Shown: in pieces, positions 25,025 to 34,423 of the stretch | Layout of the letters: each line of letters begins with the position of its first letter | Numbering within the stretch: the first letter of the stretch is position 1 | Assembly (NCBI GenBank): GCA_035379625.1 | Contig: DAOSVM010000001.1 | Span: 174,443-238,442 of the forward strand | Length of the DNA stretch: 64,000 nt | DNA from: DAOSCP01 sp035379625 | Lineage (GTDB): Bacteria; Bacteroidota; Ignavibacteria; Ignavibacteriales; DAOSCP01 | Reading direction: 5' to 3' | Notes under the pieces: model-generated | Databases searched by the model: none | Told to the model about the DNA's origin: nothing | The model's input: the letters and a program-made list of their open reading frames with translations, nothing else | Position numbers and translations under genes: made by a program

Positions 25025-27079
25025 TTAAAAGTTATCAGGATTTAAATCAACATCCATTTTTACATAACCTTTAATTTTTATGGTCTGATCTGTTGTAAAT
25101 TCAACTCTTACATTATTGTTTGAGTTACTTGTCTCTAATTTAGCTTCGATTATAGCTTTGTAAGCATCAAAATACTTATCGACTTCTTTTGTAGACAACT
25201 CTTGAATAATAAATTTTTTGTATGCTTGTGTTACTTTTCCGTTATTATCTACATAAGCTGCTGGAACATACAATGAATCGCTTTTTAGTTCATTATTATT
25301 CACAGGAATATCGAATAATTTATTACCGTTTTTATCATATATGCTAACTTTCATATAAACAGCAGCTGGAATACCATTTTCAATGTCGAGAAATAATCTA
25401 ACTTTTTTAATATCATTAGCTTTTTTCCTATCGTCTTGGCTTGGTGGATCTAATTTGTCTGTTGTATCTTTTAAGCTGCCTCCATTTATGCTAATTTTTA
25501 ATGGTATTTCAACAGTATAACTTGGAGTAACACTATTGGTATCAGTGATAGTTACAACTTCGTAATTTGGATTAAAAGTAGGTTTTATGTTAAAATCAAT
25601 TGTTTTAATTATTTTACCACTTATACTATTAAGGAAATTTGCTAGTAAAATATTTGCAGTTGGATTGTTTTTATTAATATTTAAATTCAAATTAATTTTT
25701 TCTGTTGCTTCAGGGGAGCTGATTTGTCCTGTTATTTTAACAGGAATATTTGTCCCCATATTAAATTTTAATTTTATTAAACTATTATCGTAGAATAAAA
25801 TTTTATTAAACTCTAGATTATTTAAGTCTTTGGTTTCAAAATTATTAGATTCGCTAATTGGGTCTAATATTGTTGGTTTTATCTGTGCCTTAACTTCTTT
25901 CAAAGTAAATTTATTAGCTTGAGATGATGCCGTAATATAATCATTTATAGATATTGTTCTATAATCATTTGAATTAGCAGATGAATCAAATTGAGCAGTA
26001 ACTGAATACCTAATAAAACTTATTGCTTGAGTATTAGGATTTTGCGACCTTATTTGATAATTATTAAAAATAAAATTAATCGTTGTTTTAGCTTTTCTTG
26101 GGACAACAATCGTTGTATCAAAATTTAAAGTTGATATAGGTGATTTATATATATCATTAAAGTGAATTTTAATATTTGCTGATAAATCTAATTTATTGTC
26201 AATATCGATTTTAAGACTACCGTTTTTTATAATAGCTGAATAAACTTTTAATGAGTCATTTGCATCAAATTTTATGGAATCACTATTAACTATTGGGGCT
26301 TGTCCAGGTATTATAACACTTCCATCTTTAATGTAGATATAACTTTCTTTAATTACAATTTTTGCTGAGTATGCTGGCGTTATAAATGGGCCTGTTGATT
26401 GTGTCGACGAAATGGTTGCCGAGAATTTTATATCTTTTTTAATGACAGCATTTTGAATTAGAGGGATTTGTAATTCTTTTGTTGTTTGTGGAGCAATATC
26501 TACATTTTGGTTATAATTAGCAATATTTCCACTATTATCAGAATTTTTAAGTACTATATTAGATATTGTTAAATTAACTCCAGAATTTAAAGGGAAATTA
26601 TTAGTAATACTTAAGATTATTGAACCATTTTTTATTGTTGCATAATTTATCTCACTAATACTTGGGGAGCTCATTTCTTCTGTACCAGTTACCGCTGGGA
26701 AAAAAGGAACATTTTGGCCAGGCCCATATCCAGGTGCCCATTGGTAAGCTATTGTATTTTCTTGACGTGAAATTTTTGCTTTAAATTCATCTTTTTTAAG
26801 AGTTGTTGAGGAACTACTTGGATCACTTGCTATTTTATCACCGATCGTAATTTTGGAGAGCGTTTTTGTCTGCCTAAAAATCAAAAGATTATTACTACTT
26901 GATTTTGCAATATTGGTTGTATCTTTTTTTATTGCATCCCATAGCGTATAAGATTTATCAACTATTGGAATTGTTACTCCTTCATATGGTACAATCGGGG
27001 CCTTATATTCACTAGGTAAATCAATACAACCATAAAAAGTTAGTAAAAATAGAATATAAAAATACTTAATCTTTTTCAT
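25025..27079 (-). CDS. Large putative lipoprotein, beta-rich surface protein
   Basis: About 684 residues. The start is the ATG at 27079, with GGAGAA 8 bp upstream; a longer frame to 27127 has no such site and would add 16 basic residues before the signal. Signal sequence MKKIKYFYILFLLTFYGC ends in a lipobox with Cys18. The mature part is Ser/Thr/Asn/Ile-rich and appears to contain repeated beta-sandwich modules, e.g. the recurring pattern 'IKNGSIILSITNNFPL.SGVNLTISNI', with a second copy 'IIKNGSLKIDIDNKLDLSANIKI'. No enzyme motif seen. Probably exported to the outer membrane; its product and the DUF5723-like barrel are in one operon, suggesting a joint surface role. Confidence 0.82.
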   Translation of the reverse strand: MKKIKYFYILFLLTFYGCIDLPSEYKAPIVPYEGVTIPIVDKSYTLWDAIKKDTTNIAKSSSNNLLIFRQTKTLSKITIGDKIASDPSSSSTTLKKDEFKAKISRQENTIAYQWAPGYGPGQNVPFFPAVTGTEEMSSPSISEINYATIKNGSIILSITNNFPLNSGVNLTISNIVLKNSDNSGNIANYNQNVDIAPQTTKELQIPLIQNAVIKKDIKFSATISSTQSTGPFITPAYSAKIVIKESYIYIKDGSVIIPGQAPIVNSDSIKFDANDSLKVYSAIIKNGSLKIDIDNKLDLSANIKIHFNDIYKSPISTLNFDTTIVVPRKAKTTINFIFNNYQIRSQNPNTQAISFIRYSVTAQFDSSANSNDYRTISINDYITASSQANKFTLKEVKAQIKPTILDPISESNNFETKDLNNLEFNKILFYDNSLIKLKFNMGTNIPVKITGQISSPEATEKINLNLNINKNNPTANILLANFLNSISGKIIKTIDFNIKPTFNPNYEVVTITDTNSVTPSYTVEIPLKISINGGSLKDTTDKLDPPSQDDRKKANDIKKVRLFLDIENGIPAAVYMKVSIYDKNGNKLFDIPVNNNELKSDSLYVPAAYVDNNGKVTQAYKKFIIQELSTKEVDKYFDAYKAIIEAKLETSNSNNNVRVEFTTDQTIKIKGYVKMDVDLNPDNF

Positions 27080-27253
27080 AAATAAATTCTCCATTCTTTT
27101 CTTTTTAATATAATTTTTAATTAACAAAAAACAAATTTATGTATGTAAAATAATTATTAATTATTTGTTCTTTTAATATAAAATAATTTTACATTTGAAA
27201 TATGTGTAATATTCTTTATATTTATATTCTTGAATTATTTAAAAGGTTATATA

Positions 27254-28009
27254 ATGCACAAAAATACAAAAGTCATCATATATTTAACAACTATATTTAT
27301 TTCAATGTTATTAGTTAGTTGTTCATCTACTAAAGATTTAACAAAATTAACTCCATCTCAAAGATTACAAAAAGCAATTGATAATTATAATAACAAAGAT
27401 TATGAAGAAGCAGTAGCATCTTTTCAAAGTATTTTAATTGAATTTGCAGGTAGAGAAGTTATTGATAGTGCTCAATTTTATTTAGCTATGTCAAGGTATA
27501 TGAAAGAGGAATATTTATTAGCCTCTTATGAATTTAGTAAGCTCATTCAAAATATGCCATTAAGTCAATTTGTACCACTCTCTCAATATATGCTTGCTGA
27601 TTGTTACTTTCAGCTATCTCCTCCTATGCCACTTGACCAAAAATATACTAAAAAAGCAATAGAAGAATTTCAAGCTTTTATTGATTTTTATCCTAATCAT
27701 CCAAAAGTTGATGAAGCAACAAAAAAAATTAAATCATTAAATGAAAAACTTGCTTATAAAGATTATAATGCTGCTTACATTTATGAAAGAATGGAAAACT
27801 ATAATGCAGCTATTTTCTTTTATTCACAAGTGATTGAAAATTATCATGATACAAAATATGCACCATTAGCTCTTTATAATAGAATTAAAGTTGAATTGGT
27901 AAAAAATAGAAAAGCCGAAGCAAAAAATGATATAGCTAATTTCAAAGAAAAATATCCTACTCACGAGTTATATAATAAAATACTGGAGATTGAACAAAGT
28001 TTGAATTAA
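27254..28009 (+). CDS. bamD: Outer membrane assembly lipoprotein BamD
   Basis: 251 residues from the ATG at 27254. Signal peptide with a lipobox (LLVSCSS, Cys at about 23) then five TPR-like repeats: RLQKAIDNYNNKDYEEAVASF, AQFYLAMSRYMKEEYLLASYEF, AIEEFQAFIDFYPNHPKVDEA, ERMENYNAAIFFYSQVIENY and a last one. Helical repeats with YPNHP and FYPNHPKVDEA are characteristic of BamD, the TPR lipoprotein of the BAM complex that folds barrels into the outer membrane. A TTG start 24 bp upstream is possible but would put an extra segment ahead of the signal. It overlaps the metalloprotease gene by one base (TAATG). Confidence 0.92.
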   Translation: MHKNTKVIIYLTTIFISMLLVSCSSTKDLTKLTPSQRLQKAIDNYNNKDYEEAVASFQSILIEFAGREVIDSAQFYLAMSRYMKEEYLLASYEFSKLIQNMPLSQFVPLSQYMLADCYFQLSPPMPLDQKYTKKAIEEFQAFIDFYPNHPKVDEATKKIKSLNEKLAYKDYNAAYIYERMENYNAAIFFYSQVIENYHDTKYAPLALYNRIKVELVKNRKAEAKNDIANFKEKYPTHELYNKILEIEQSLN

Positions 28010-29538
28010 TGAGAATATTTTTTTTTACATATTTTATCTTAGTTTTATCAATTTACCCAAAAGATTTAGATTCTCTTTTTAATCAATTTCAAAAAGTATT
28101 TTACTTAAATTTTTTTACAGAACAAATTAGCTTTCGTAATAAATGTTCTTTCCAAACTATATATGAAGTTAAAAAAAATTTTCACCTTTTTAACTCTCAC
28201 CAACAAGAATATATTCAAGTATCATTATATAATGTAACTAATACTGATACATTTATAATTTCTCCTAAAAAATACTTTCGCATTAATTTTTTCAAAGATG
28301 CTCTTAAGAAACCTAAGTATAATCTTGATAGCCTTGCAATAATATTAGACTCTGTCTATTCTTTTGAAGTAATTTATTTAAATTTTCCGAAGCCAAAAGG
28401 CATAAAAGATGATTTTTATGATATTTTTATAACTCCTATATCAGATTATGGATATACTGAATTAATAACAGAAAATCCAATCCGTACACAAATAGTTCTT
28501 TCAAATGATTTCTCAAATTATTATACTAATGGATTGGATGCTGTAAAAGTAACTCTAGCTCATGAATTCCATCATGCTATACAATTTCATTATAAATTAC
28601 CAGATAAAGATATATTTTTTTATGAGATGACTTCTACTTCAATGGAAGAATTTGTATTTCCAGAAGTCAATGATTATATCAATTACATTAAATCTTATTT
28701 CAAGAATTTAAATACTAATTTTAAGTTCGGTGATGGTTATTCTCAAGCCATATGGAACTTATTTTTATATAAACAATTAAAGACTCATAATTTTATAAAA
28801 TTGCAATGGGAATACTTTAAAATTAATGATGCATTGATCGCAATAAATAAATCATTAGAAGATTATGGAACAAATTTTAGTTCAATGTTTGGTTTATTCT
28901 CAAAAAGTATAAGCAATAAATTCAGATATAAATATTACGATGATGCTAATCTTTTTCCAAATATTTCATATTCACAAATTATCTCTAATGATGCTGGTCA
29001 ATCTATAGTTAGTGATATTACTTATTGTGCAATTAAATATTTTGGGGTTATAGATAATTCTGATACTATTAGTTTTGTTATATCAAATGGTAATTTTGTG
29101 GCTGCAAACAACGCTCTTAGTGATAACGAAGGAATTGGGATGAAAATAATATTATCAAACTACTCCACTAATAATTCATTAAAGTTAAATGATGCTTTAC
29201 ATTTAATTATACATTTTAATAAACAAGATAGCGGGAATCAAGTTAATATAATTGGGGATATGCAAAGCAATTCCAATTATATAACAATTTTCCCAAATCC
29301 ATTAAAGTTAAACCAAACAAATTTCTTAAATTTAAATTTTAGCAATAATGTTAGCGAGTTAAAAATTTATATTTATGATATAAAAAGCAAAAATATTTTC
29401 AAGCATCAAGTTAAATTTTTAGATAATAAGAATAATTTTGTCTTTCAAATTCCAGAGGATATACCCACAGGAATATATTTTGTTTATATCGAAACAAATG
29501 AGTTTAAGAAAATAGAAAAATTAGCCATTATAAAATAA
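28009..29538 (+). CDS. Secreted zinc metalloprotease with T9SS sorting domain (MXAN_6640-like)
   Basis: 509 residues. Short hydrophobic signal (MRIFFFTYFILVLSIYP), then a gluzincin-type active site HEFHHAIQFH at residue 185, with a Glu downstream in MTSTSMEEFVF as the third zinc ligand; this arrangement matches the MXAN_6640 family of putative peptidases. The C-terminus is a type IX secretion CTD: SNYITIFPNPLKLNQ (about 420-435) then a beta-rich repeat ending in GIYFVYIETNEFKKIEKLAIIK. It is likely secreted to the cell surface. The start overlaps the BamD stop, so translation is coupled. Substrate unknown. Confidence 0.88.
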   Translation: MRIFFFTYFILVLSIYPKDLDSLFNQFQKVFYLNFFTEQISFRNKCSFQTIYEVKKNFHLFNSHQQEYIQVSLYNVTNTDTFIISPKKYFRINFFKDALKKPKYNLDSLAIILDSVYSFEVIYLNFPKPKGIKDDFYDIFITPISDYGYTELITENPIRTQIVLSNDFSNYYTNGLDAVKVTLAHEFHHAIQFHYKLPDKDIFFYEMTSTSMEEFVFPEVNDYINYIKSYFKNLNTNFKFGDGYSQAIWNLFLYKQLKTHNFIKLQWEYFKINDALIAINKSLEDYGTNFSSMFGLFSKSISNKFRYKYYDDANLFPNISYSQIISNDAGQSIVSDITYCAIKYFGVIDNSDTISFVISNGNFVAANNALSDNEGIGMKIILSNYSTNNSLKLNDALHLIIHFNKQDSGNQVNIIGDMQSNSNYITIFPNPLKLNQTNFLNLNFSNNVSELKIYIYDIKSKNIFKHQVKFLDNKNNFVFQIPEDIPTGIYFVYIETNEFKKIEKLAIIK

Positions 29539-29552
29539 TAAAAAGGTGAATT

Positions 29553-30503
29553 ATTAAAGGGCAAATTATCAAAATAGAAAGTATAAATTATTTTGTTAAA
29601 AGTGAAGGTAAAATATATAATTGCTTCTTAAAAGGGAGTTTCAAGAAAAAATACGAATATAAAAAAAACAAGCTATTCACAACAGATATTGCAGTTGTTG
29701 GAGATTTTGTTGAATTTGAATTGAATAATGAAGGTTATGGATTAATATATAATATTTTGGAAAGAAAAAATTTTGTATCTCGTAAGGCACCACGTATTAA
29801 AGGAGCAACTTATAGGGGCTCAAGATTAGAACAAATAATTGCAGCAAATATAGATTTAAGTCTAATTGTTCAAAGTGCCGATTTCCCAAAATTCAATAAT
29901 CGAACTTTAGATAGATATATTGTATCCGCTCACGCTTGCAAAATTGATTTTATAATTTTAATTAATAAAATTGATTTAGTTGATGAAGAATTTTTAAATT
30001 ATTGGGTAAATCTCTACAAAAAAATTGGTTATAAAGTTTATCCTGTTTCAGCAAAAGATGGAGTAGGTTTTGATGAATTAAAAGAAATTATAAAAGGAAA
30101 TGTTAATTTAGTTTGGGGGCCAAGTGGCGTTGGCAAAAGTTCAATTATTAATTTTTTATTCCCTTCTGTAAATTTAAAGGTAGGTGAAGTTTCAAATTAT
30201 ACTTCCAAAGGGAAGCACACCACAGTTACAAGTCAATTACTCGAATTTGAGAATGATACATATCTTATTGATACTCCAGGTATTAGAGAAATTGAACCTT
30301 TTGGTGTTTCTAAAATTGATTTAGGACATTATTTTGATGAATTTAAAGAATTCATTCCCGATTGTAAATTTAATACCTGCACCCATAACCATGAACCAGG
30401 ATGTGCAGTTATAAAAGCTTTTGAAGAAGGTAAAATTTCTGAAGAAAGATATTACAGTTATTTGAATATATTAGCTACTATCGAGGAAGATGTTTTTATT
30501 TAA
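29553..30503 (+). CDS. rsgA: Ribosome small subunit-dependent GTPase A, with apparent ATT start codon
   Basis: About 316 residues if read from ATT at 29553. The OB fold (KGQIIKIESINYFVKSEGK ... TDIAVVGDFVEFEL) lies entirely upstream of the first TTG in this frame (29721), so that TTG cannot be the true start: it would delete the RNA-binding domain. The only in-frame candidates ahead of it are ATT codons at 29550 and 29553, preceded by AAAGGTG (29542-29548). The GTPase domain is circularly permuted with NKIDLVD (G4), GPSGVGKSS (G1) and DTPGI (G3), and the zinc-binding C-terminus CKFNTCTHNHEPGC is intact. RsgA acts in late 30S subunit maturation. The gene follows the T9SS protease by 14 bp. Confidence 0.9.
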   Translation: MKGQIIKIESINYFVKSEGKIYNCFLKGSFKKKYEYKKNKLFTTDIAVVGDFVEFELNNEGYGLIYNILERKNFVSRKAPRIKGATYRGSRLEQIIAANIDLSLIVQSADFPKFNNRTLDRYIVSAHACKIDFIILINKIDLVDEEFLNYWVNLYKKIGYKVYPVSAKDGVGFDELKEIIKGNVNLVWGPSGVGKSSIINFLFPSVNLKVGEVSNYTSKGKHTTVTSQLLEFENDTYLIDTPGIREIEPFGVSKIDLGHYFDEFKEFIPDCKFNTCTHNHEPGCAVIKAFEEGKISEERYYSYLNILATIEEDVFI

Positions 30504-30615
30504 GCTTTAAAATTATTTTTTATTATAATAAATTTAATTTGCATTAATTATTTATTTTCTTTATTTTCAATTTAGTACCATAATATTTCATAATATTAAT
30601 TAATTAGGAGTAGAA

Positions 30616-33600
30616 ATGAAAAGAAAAATATTATTTTTCTTTGTAGTATTATTAACAATTGTTTTTGGACAGCAAAAGCCACCTATCTATATAGCTTTTC
30701 ATTGGCATATGCATCAACCAATTTATTGGCCTTACGAAACAGTTTGGCAAACACAGCAACGAGGCGCTTATAGTTATAGCGTTGTAGATATTTTTAATCA
30801 AAGAATCGGACCTTATACTAATTGGCCTAAAGATGCTATCTACAAAGGAATAAACAACAATTTAGAGCATTTAGGTGCACAAGTAAGTTTAAGTGGTTCA
30901 TTAATAGAAAATTTGAATAATTTAGAAAGTGGTGGAAATGGAAATTTTAACGGTTGGAAAAATCATTGGAAAGATATAGCCACCAAGAAAACATCAAAGA
31001 ATAATCCGAGAATTGATTTAGTTGCTTTTGGTTATCATCACCCATTGATGGGATTAATTGATTATGAAGATATAAGAAAACAAATTCAACAACATAGAGA
31101 AGCTATAACAACTAATTTTGGAATAAGTTATTCAAAAGGAATATTTCCACCAGAAAATGCTTTCACGCCAAGAATGATTCCTGCATTAGTTGCAGAAGGT
31201 TTACAATGGGTAATGGTAGATAATGTTCATTTTGATAGAGCAACTGAGGGCTATCCATTTAATACAGGTGGAAATTTGTATGAACCAAATAAAGCTGATA
31301 TTCAAAATCCTAATCCAAATGATTGGGTACAACTAAATGGATTATGGGCTCCGACAAAAGTTTCAGCAGGCTGGGGTCACAAACCACATTACATAAAATA
31401 TGTCGATCCCAATACTGGGCAAGAATATAAAATGATAGCTGTACCAACAAGTAGATATTTAGGGAATGAAGATGGCAGAGGTGGTTTTGGCGCATTAAAC
31501 TATGAACAAGTAATGAGTCAATTAGAGTTTGCAAATAATGATCCAGCTCATCCTATTCTTGTTGTTTTACATCACGATGGCGATAATTATGGCGGTGGAA
31601 GTTCAGGCTATTATGGCAGTAATTTCGATAATTTTGTAAATTGGCTAAAAGCTAACCCTTCTAGATTTGTTTGTACAACTATTCAAGATTATTTGGATAT
31701 GTTCCCACCAGATCCAAACGATGTTATTTGGGTTGAGGATGGTAGCTGGTCAGGTGCTGATAATGGCGATCCAGAATTCTTAAAATGGAATGGCGATCCA
31801 GGTAGTGACGGCTACAGTCCCGATAGAAATAGCTGGGGAATTGTAACGGCGGCAAAAAATTATGTCTTTACTGCTGATAAGATTAATCCTAATGATAATA
31901 ATACAAAATTAGCATGGAAATACTTAACTGTTTCACAAACAAGCTGTTATTGGTATTGGGATGGCTCTGAAAACGGAGTATGGGATTCTCACCCTGCGAG
32001 AGCTTGTAATGAAGCTGTAAAGTATGCTAAAATGGTGACTGATGGCGGAAATGATATTGTTGGGCCTACAATTTATATCCCACAACGAGAACCTTATAAT
32101 CCAGGTTCTACCGAGTGGAATATTTCGAAACCTTCAGATTTTACCGTTTGGACTTACGTTTATGATTTAAGTGGATTGAATTCAGTAAAATTGAAATATA
32201 GAGTAAACAATGATAACAATTATAAGTTAACTAATGATAATTTTACTTATTCTGGTGGCTCTACTGTTGGCGCTTGGCAAGAAGTTACAATGAATTCCAA
32301 AACAATACAATCAAAAACAAATCCACTTCCATCTTACAAAGCCGATGAATTTAGTGCGATAATTTCAGGAATAAAAAATAAATTAGTTGATTATTACGTT
32401 GAGGCTGTAGATTCTAAAGGAAATGTAACTAAAAGTCCAATTAAGCATGTTTGGGTTGGTGATGGTTCAGGTACAACAGGCGGCGGGACAACATCTTCGG
32501 TAATTTGGACTCCAACTAATCCAACAAAAAATGATGAAATTGAAATTAAAGTTATTTCGTCTAAAAGTGCTAAATTACATTGGGGAGTAAATTCCGTTAA
32601 TAAAAATTGGACTACCCCAAATCAACTTTACTGGCCTTCAAACACAACATTATTTAATAATATTGGACCTGCTGTTGAAAGCCCTTTTACTAAAGTTGGT
32701 GATACTTTAAAAATAAAATTAGGACCTTTCAACAATCCTGCACAAGTTGTTAATTCTTTAAATTTCGTTATTCATTTTGATGATAATACTTGGGATAACA
32801 ATAACAATAACGATTATAATATTCCAATAAGCGGAAATAATAGCGGTGATACTACAAAACCTACTATTACATTCAATATGGACGGCAACCTTGATGAAAA
32901 TACTAATATAGCTGCTCAAAATTCTGATGATAAATTACATTATATTTATTCCAACGGATTACTCTATCTAGCTACAAAATCAGCTCAATCAAAAGGTAAT
33001 GATGCTTTCATCTTTGTGTCAAAAACAAATCCTACTGCATTAGTTAATGCTCCTTGGGCAAAAACTGGAAAAGTTGGTACATATGATATATTTTTAGGAA
33101 ATGAAAGTACAAACAATTGGTCTGGCTGGTTCGATAAAAACGGAAATTTATTAAACTCAATCAAACAAAAATCTGGACAATATTTAGAAGCTGTTATAGA
33201 TTTGAAAAATGATTTAGGAATTACTAATCCAGAAAAAATTTATGTAGCAGTTGGTTATTATAATACTAACGATAATGGAAAATTAGTTTTACAAATTCCA
33301 CAGGGCAACTCAAATGATGATATTGATATAAACGAATTAGCAGAAATTTCATTGCAAACTGTAACCAGTAATGAAAACACCATAAAGTTAAAAGATTATT
33401 TATTATTATCAAATTACCCTAATCCTTTCAATCCATCAACTTTAATAACTTATTATTTACCAACTGCTGGCAATGTAAAATTAGATATTTATAATTGTTT
33501 AGGCGAAAAAATCGAAAGTTTGGTAAATACATATCAATATCCTGGCAATTATACTGTAAAATATGATGCTAAAAATTTAGTTTCTGGTATTTACTACGTA

Positions 33601-33654
33601 GTTTTAAACTTAGATAATAAGATAAAAACGCATAAAATTATGCTAATGAAATAA
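30616..33654 (+). CDS. Secreted glycoside hydrolase family 57-like protein with T9SS CTD
   Basis: 1012 residues with a signal peptide (ends in IVFGQ). The catalytic part (about 25-370) is GH57-like: FHWHMHQPIYWPY near the start, LSGSLIENL, FGYHHPLMGL, GIFPPENAFTPRM with the likely nucleophile Glu, and VLHHDGDNYGGG with the acid/base Asp, all seen in alpha-amylase and 4-alpha-glucanotransferase members of this family. A linker rich in GTTGGG repeats and two beta-rich modules follow (about 490-620, and 690-840), then the YPNPFNPSTLITYYLP sorting motif and CTD at the end. It should be exported by T9SS and act on alpha-glucans or a related polysaccharide. SD AGGAG lies before the ATG. Confidence 0.92.
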   Translation: MKRKILFFFVVLLTIVFGQQKPPIYIAFHWHMHQPIYWPYETVWQTQQRGAYSYSVVDIFNQRIGPYTNWPKDAIYKGINNNLEHLGAQVSLSGSLIENLNNLESGGNGNFNGWKNHWKDIATKKTSKNNPRIDLVAFGYHHPLMGLIDYEDIRKQIQQHREAITTNFGISYSKGIFPPENAFTPRMIPALVAEGLQWVMVDNVHFDRATEGYPFNTGGNLYEPNKADIQNPNPNDWVQLNGLWAPTKVSAGWGHKPHYIKYVDPNTGQEYKMIAVPTSRYLGNEDGRGGFGALNYEQVMSQLEFANNDPAHPILVVLHHDGDNYGGGSSGYYGSNFDNFVNWLKANPSRFVCTTIQDYLDMFPPDPNDVIWVEDGSWSGADNGDPEFLKWNGDPGSDGYSPDRNSWGIVTAAKNYVFTADKINPNDNNTKLAWKYLTVSQTSCYWYWDGSENGVWDSHPARACNEAVKYAKMVTDGGNDIVGPTIYIPQREPYNPGSTEWNISKPSDFTVWTYVYDLSGLNSVKLKYRVNNDNNYKLTNDNFTYSGGSTVGAWQEVTMNSKTIQSKTNPLPSYKADEFSAIISGIKNKLVDYYVEAVDSKGNVTKSPIKHVWVGDGSGTTGGGTTSSVIWTPTNPTKNDEIEIKVISSKSAKLHWGVNSVNKNWTTPNQLYWPSNTTLFNNIGPAVESPFTKVGDTLKIKLGPFNNPAQVVNSLNFVIHFDDNTWDNNNNNDYNIPISGNNSGDTTKPTITFNMDGNLDENTNIAAQNSDDKLHYIYSNGLLYLATKSAQSKGNDAFIFVSKTNPTALVNAPWAKTGKVGTYDIFLGNESTNNWSGWFDKNGNLLNSIKQKSGQYLEAVIDLKNDLGITNPEKIYVAVGYYNTNDNGKLVLQIPQGNSNDDIDINELAEISLQTVTSNENTIKLKDYLLLSNYPNPFNPSTLITYYLPTAGNVKLDIYNCLGEKIESLVNTYQYPGNYTVKYDAKNLVSGIYYVVLNLDNKIKTHKIMLMK

Positions 33655-33672
33655 ATTTATTATTGCAAAAAG

Positions 33673-33712
33673 AAGGCAAGGAAGCAATGCAACCTTGCCT
33701 TTTTTTATTTTA
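33673..33712 (+). terminator. Intrinsic terminator after the GH57 gene
   Basis: AAGGCAAGG (33673-33681) pairs with CCTTGCCTT (33693-33701) and is followed by TTTTTTTATTTT. The tail TTTTTTTATTTTAAAA..AAT leading into the repeat element at 33725 matches the tails at 11500-11525 and 23441-23470, although the hairpin itself differs. Confidence 0.85.
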
Positions 33713-33724
33713 AAACAATTCTCA

Positions 33725-34296
33725 TTAGCTCGGACAGTATAAGCATAGCAGCGGGCCGGAACGGCCCGCTAAAAATCTTTTCATCATCACCTTACCAAGT
33801 GTAGCTCAACGGTTTCATAATTCCACATCTCCCAAAATTCAGTGCAGATTGTGTGTTTGACTGAAAAATTTTTTTTTGTCAAAGCTAAAAATTAGCCTTA
33901 AAATTTTATGTTTATTGCGGATTTCTATATAATATAATTGTATTTACAATAATATCATACAACCAATTATATTGTATATACAAAAATATTTTTTAAAATT
34001 GTAACTATATCGTGTATGCAATTATATTGTAAATACGAATATATTTTTAAAAATTGCGAATATATCGTAATTTTTAATATATAGGAATAACGATATTACG
34101 TATACACTTTTTTTTACATAATTTAATCAATCTTAAAAAAAATTTTAAACAATATTTAGTTATTTAGCTAAATGTAAAAATATATAAAATATTGATAAAA
34201 AATCTAATGTAAGATAGTAGATGGAAAATTTTTGGGCGTTAGCCCGCCCGTGCGCCGCAAGGCGCACGGGCTTTATGCTTACACCGTCTGAGCTAA
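33725..34296 (-). repeat. Repeat element copy C (full length, about 572 bp, inverted)
   Basis: Ends are TTAGCTCGGACAGTATAAGC (33725) and GCTTACACCGTCTGAGC (34278-34294). The left side has AGCGGGCC/GGCCCGCT but lacks the second hairpin seen in A, B and D. The complement of GTGGAATTATGAAACCG is at about 33807-33823, as in A and D. Three imperfect 55-bp AT-rich repeats occupy about 33923-34108. Near the right end it shares TTTACATTTAGCTAAATAAC-type sequence with copy B. Right-end hairpin GCCCGTGCGCC-GCAA-GGCGCACGGGC and GGGC-GTTA-GCCC are intact. No believable gene. Located between two genes of the same direction, unlike A, B and D; the remaining 34297-34423 is AT-rich and should contain the promoter for the Wzi-like gene. 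Confidence 0.83.
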
Positions 34297-34423
34297 ATAT
34301 GTTAATATTTTTTAATTTTTAAAATAATTTTTCAAGATTTTTATAATTCTTTTATTTACAAATAATTGTTTCATATTTTTCATTATTTAATTATATTTGT
34401 ATTTTGAACTATTAGGATATTAA

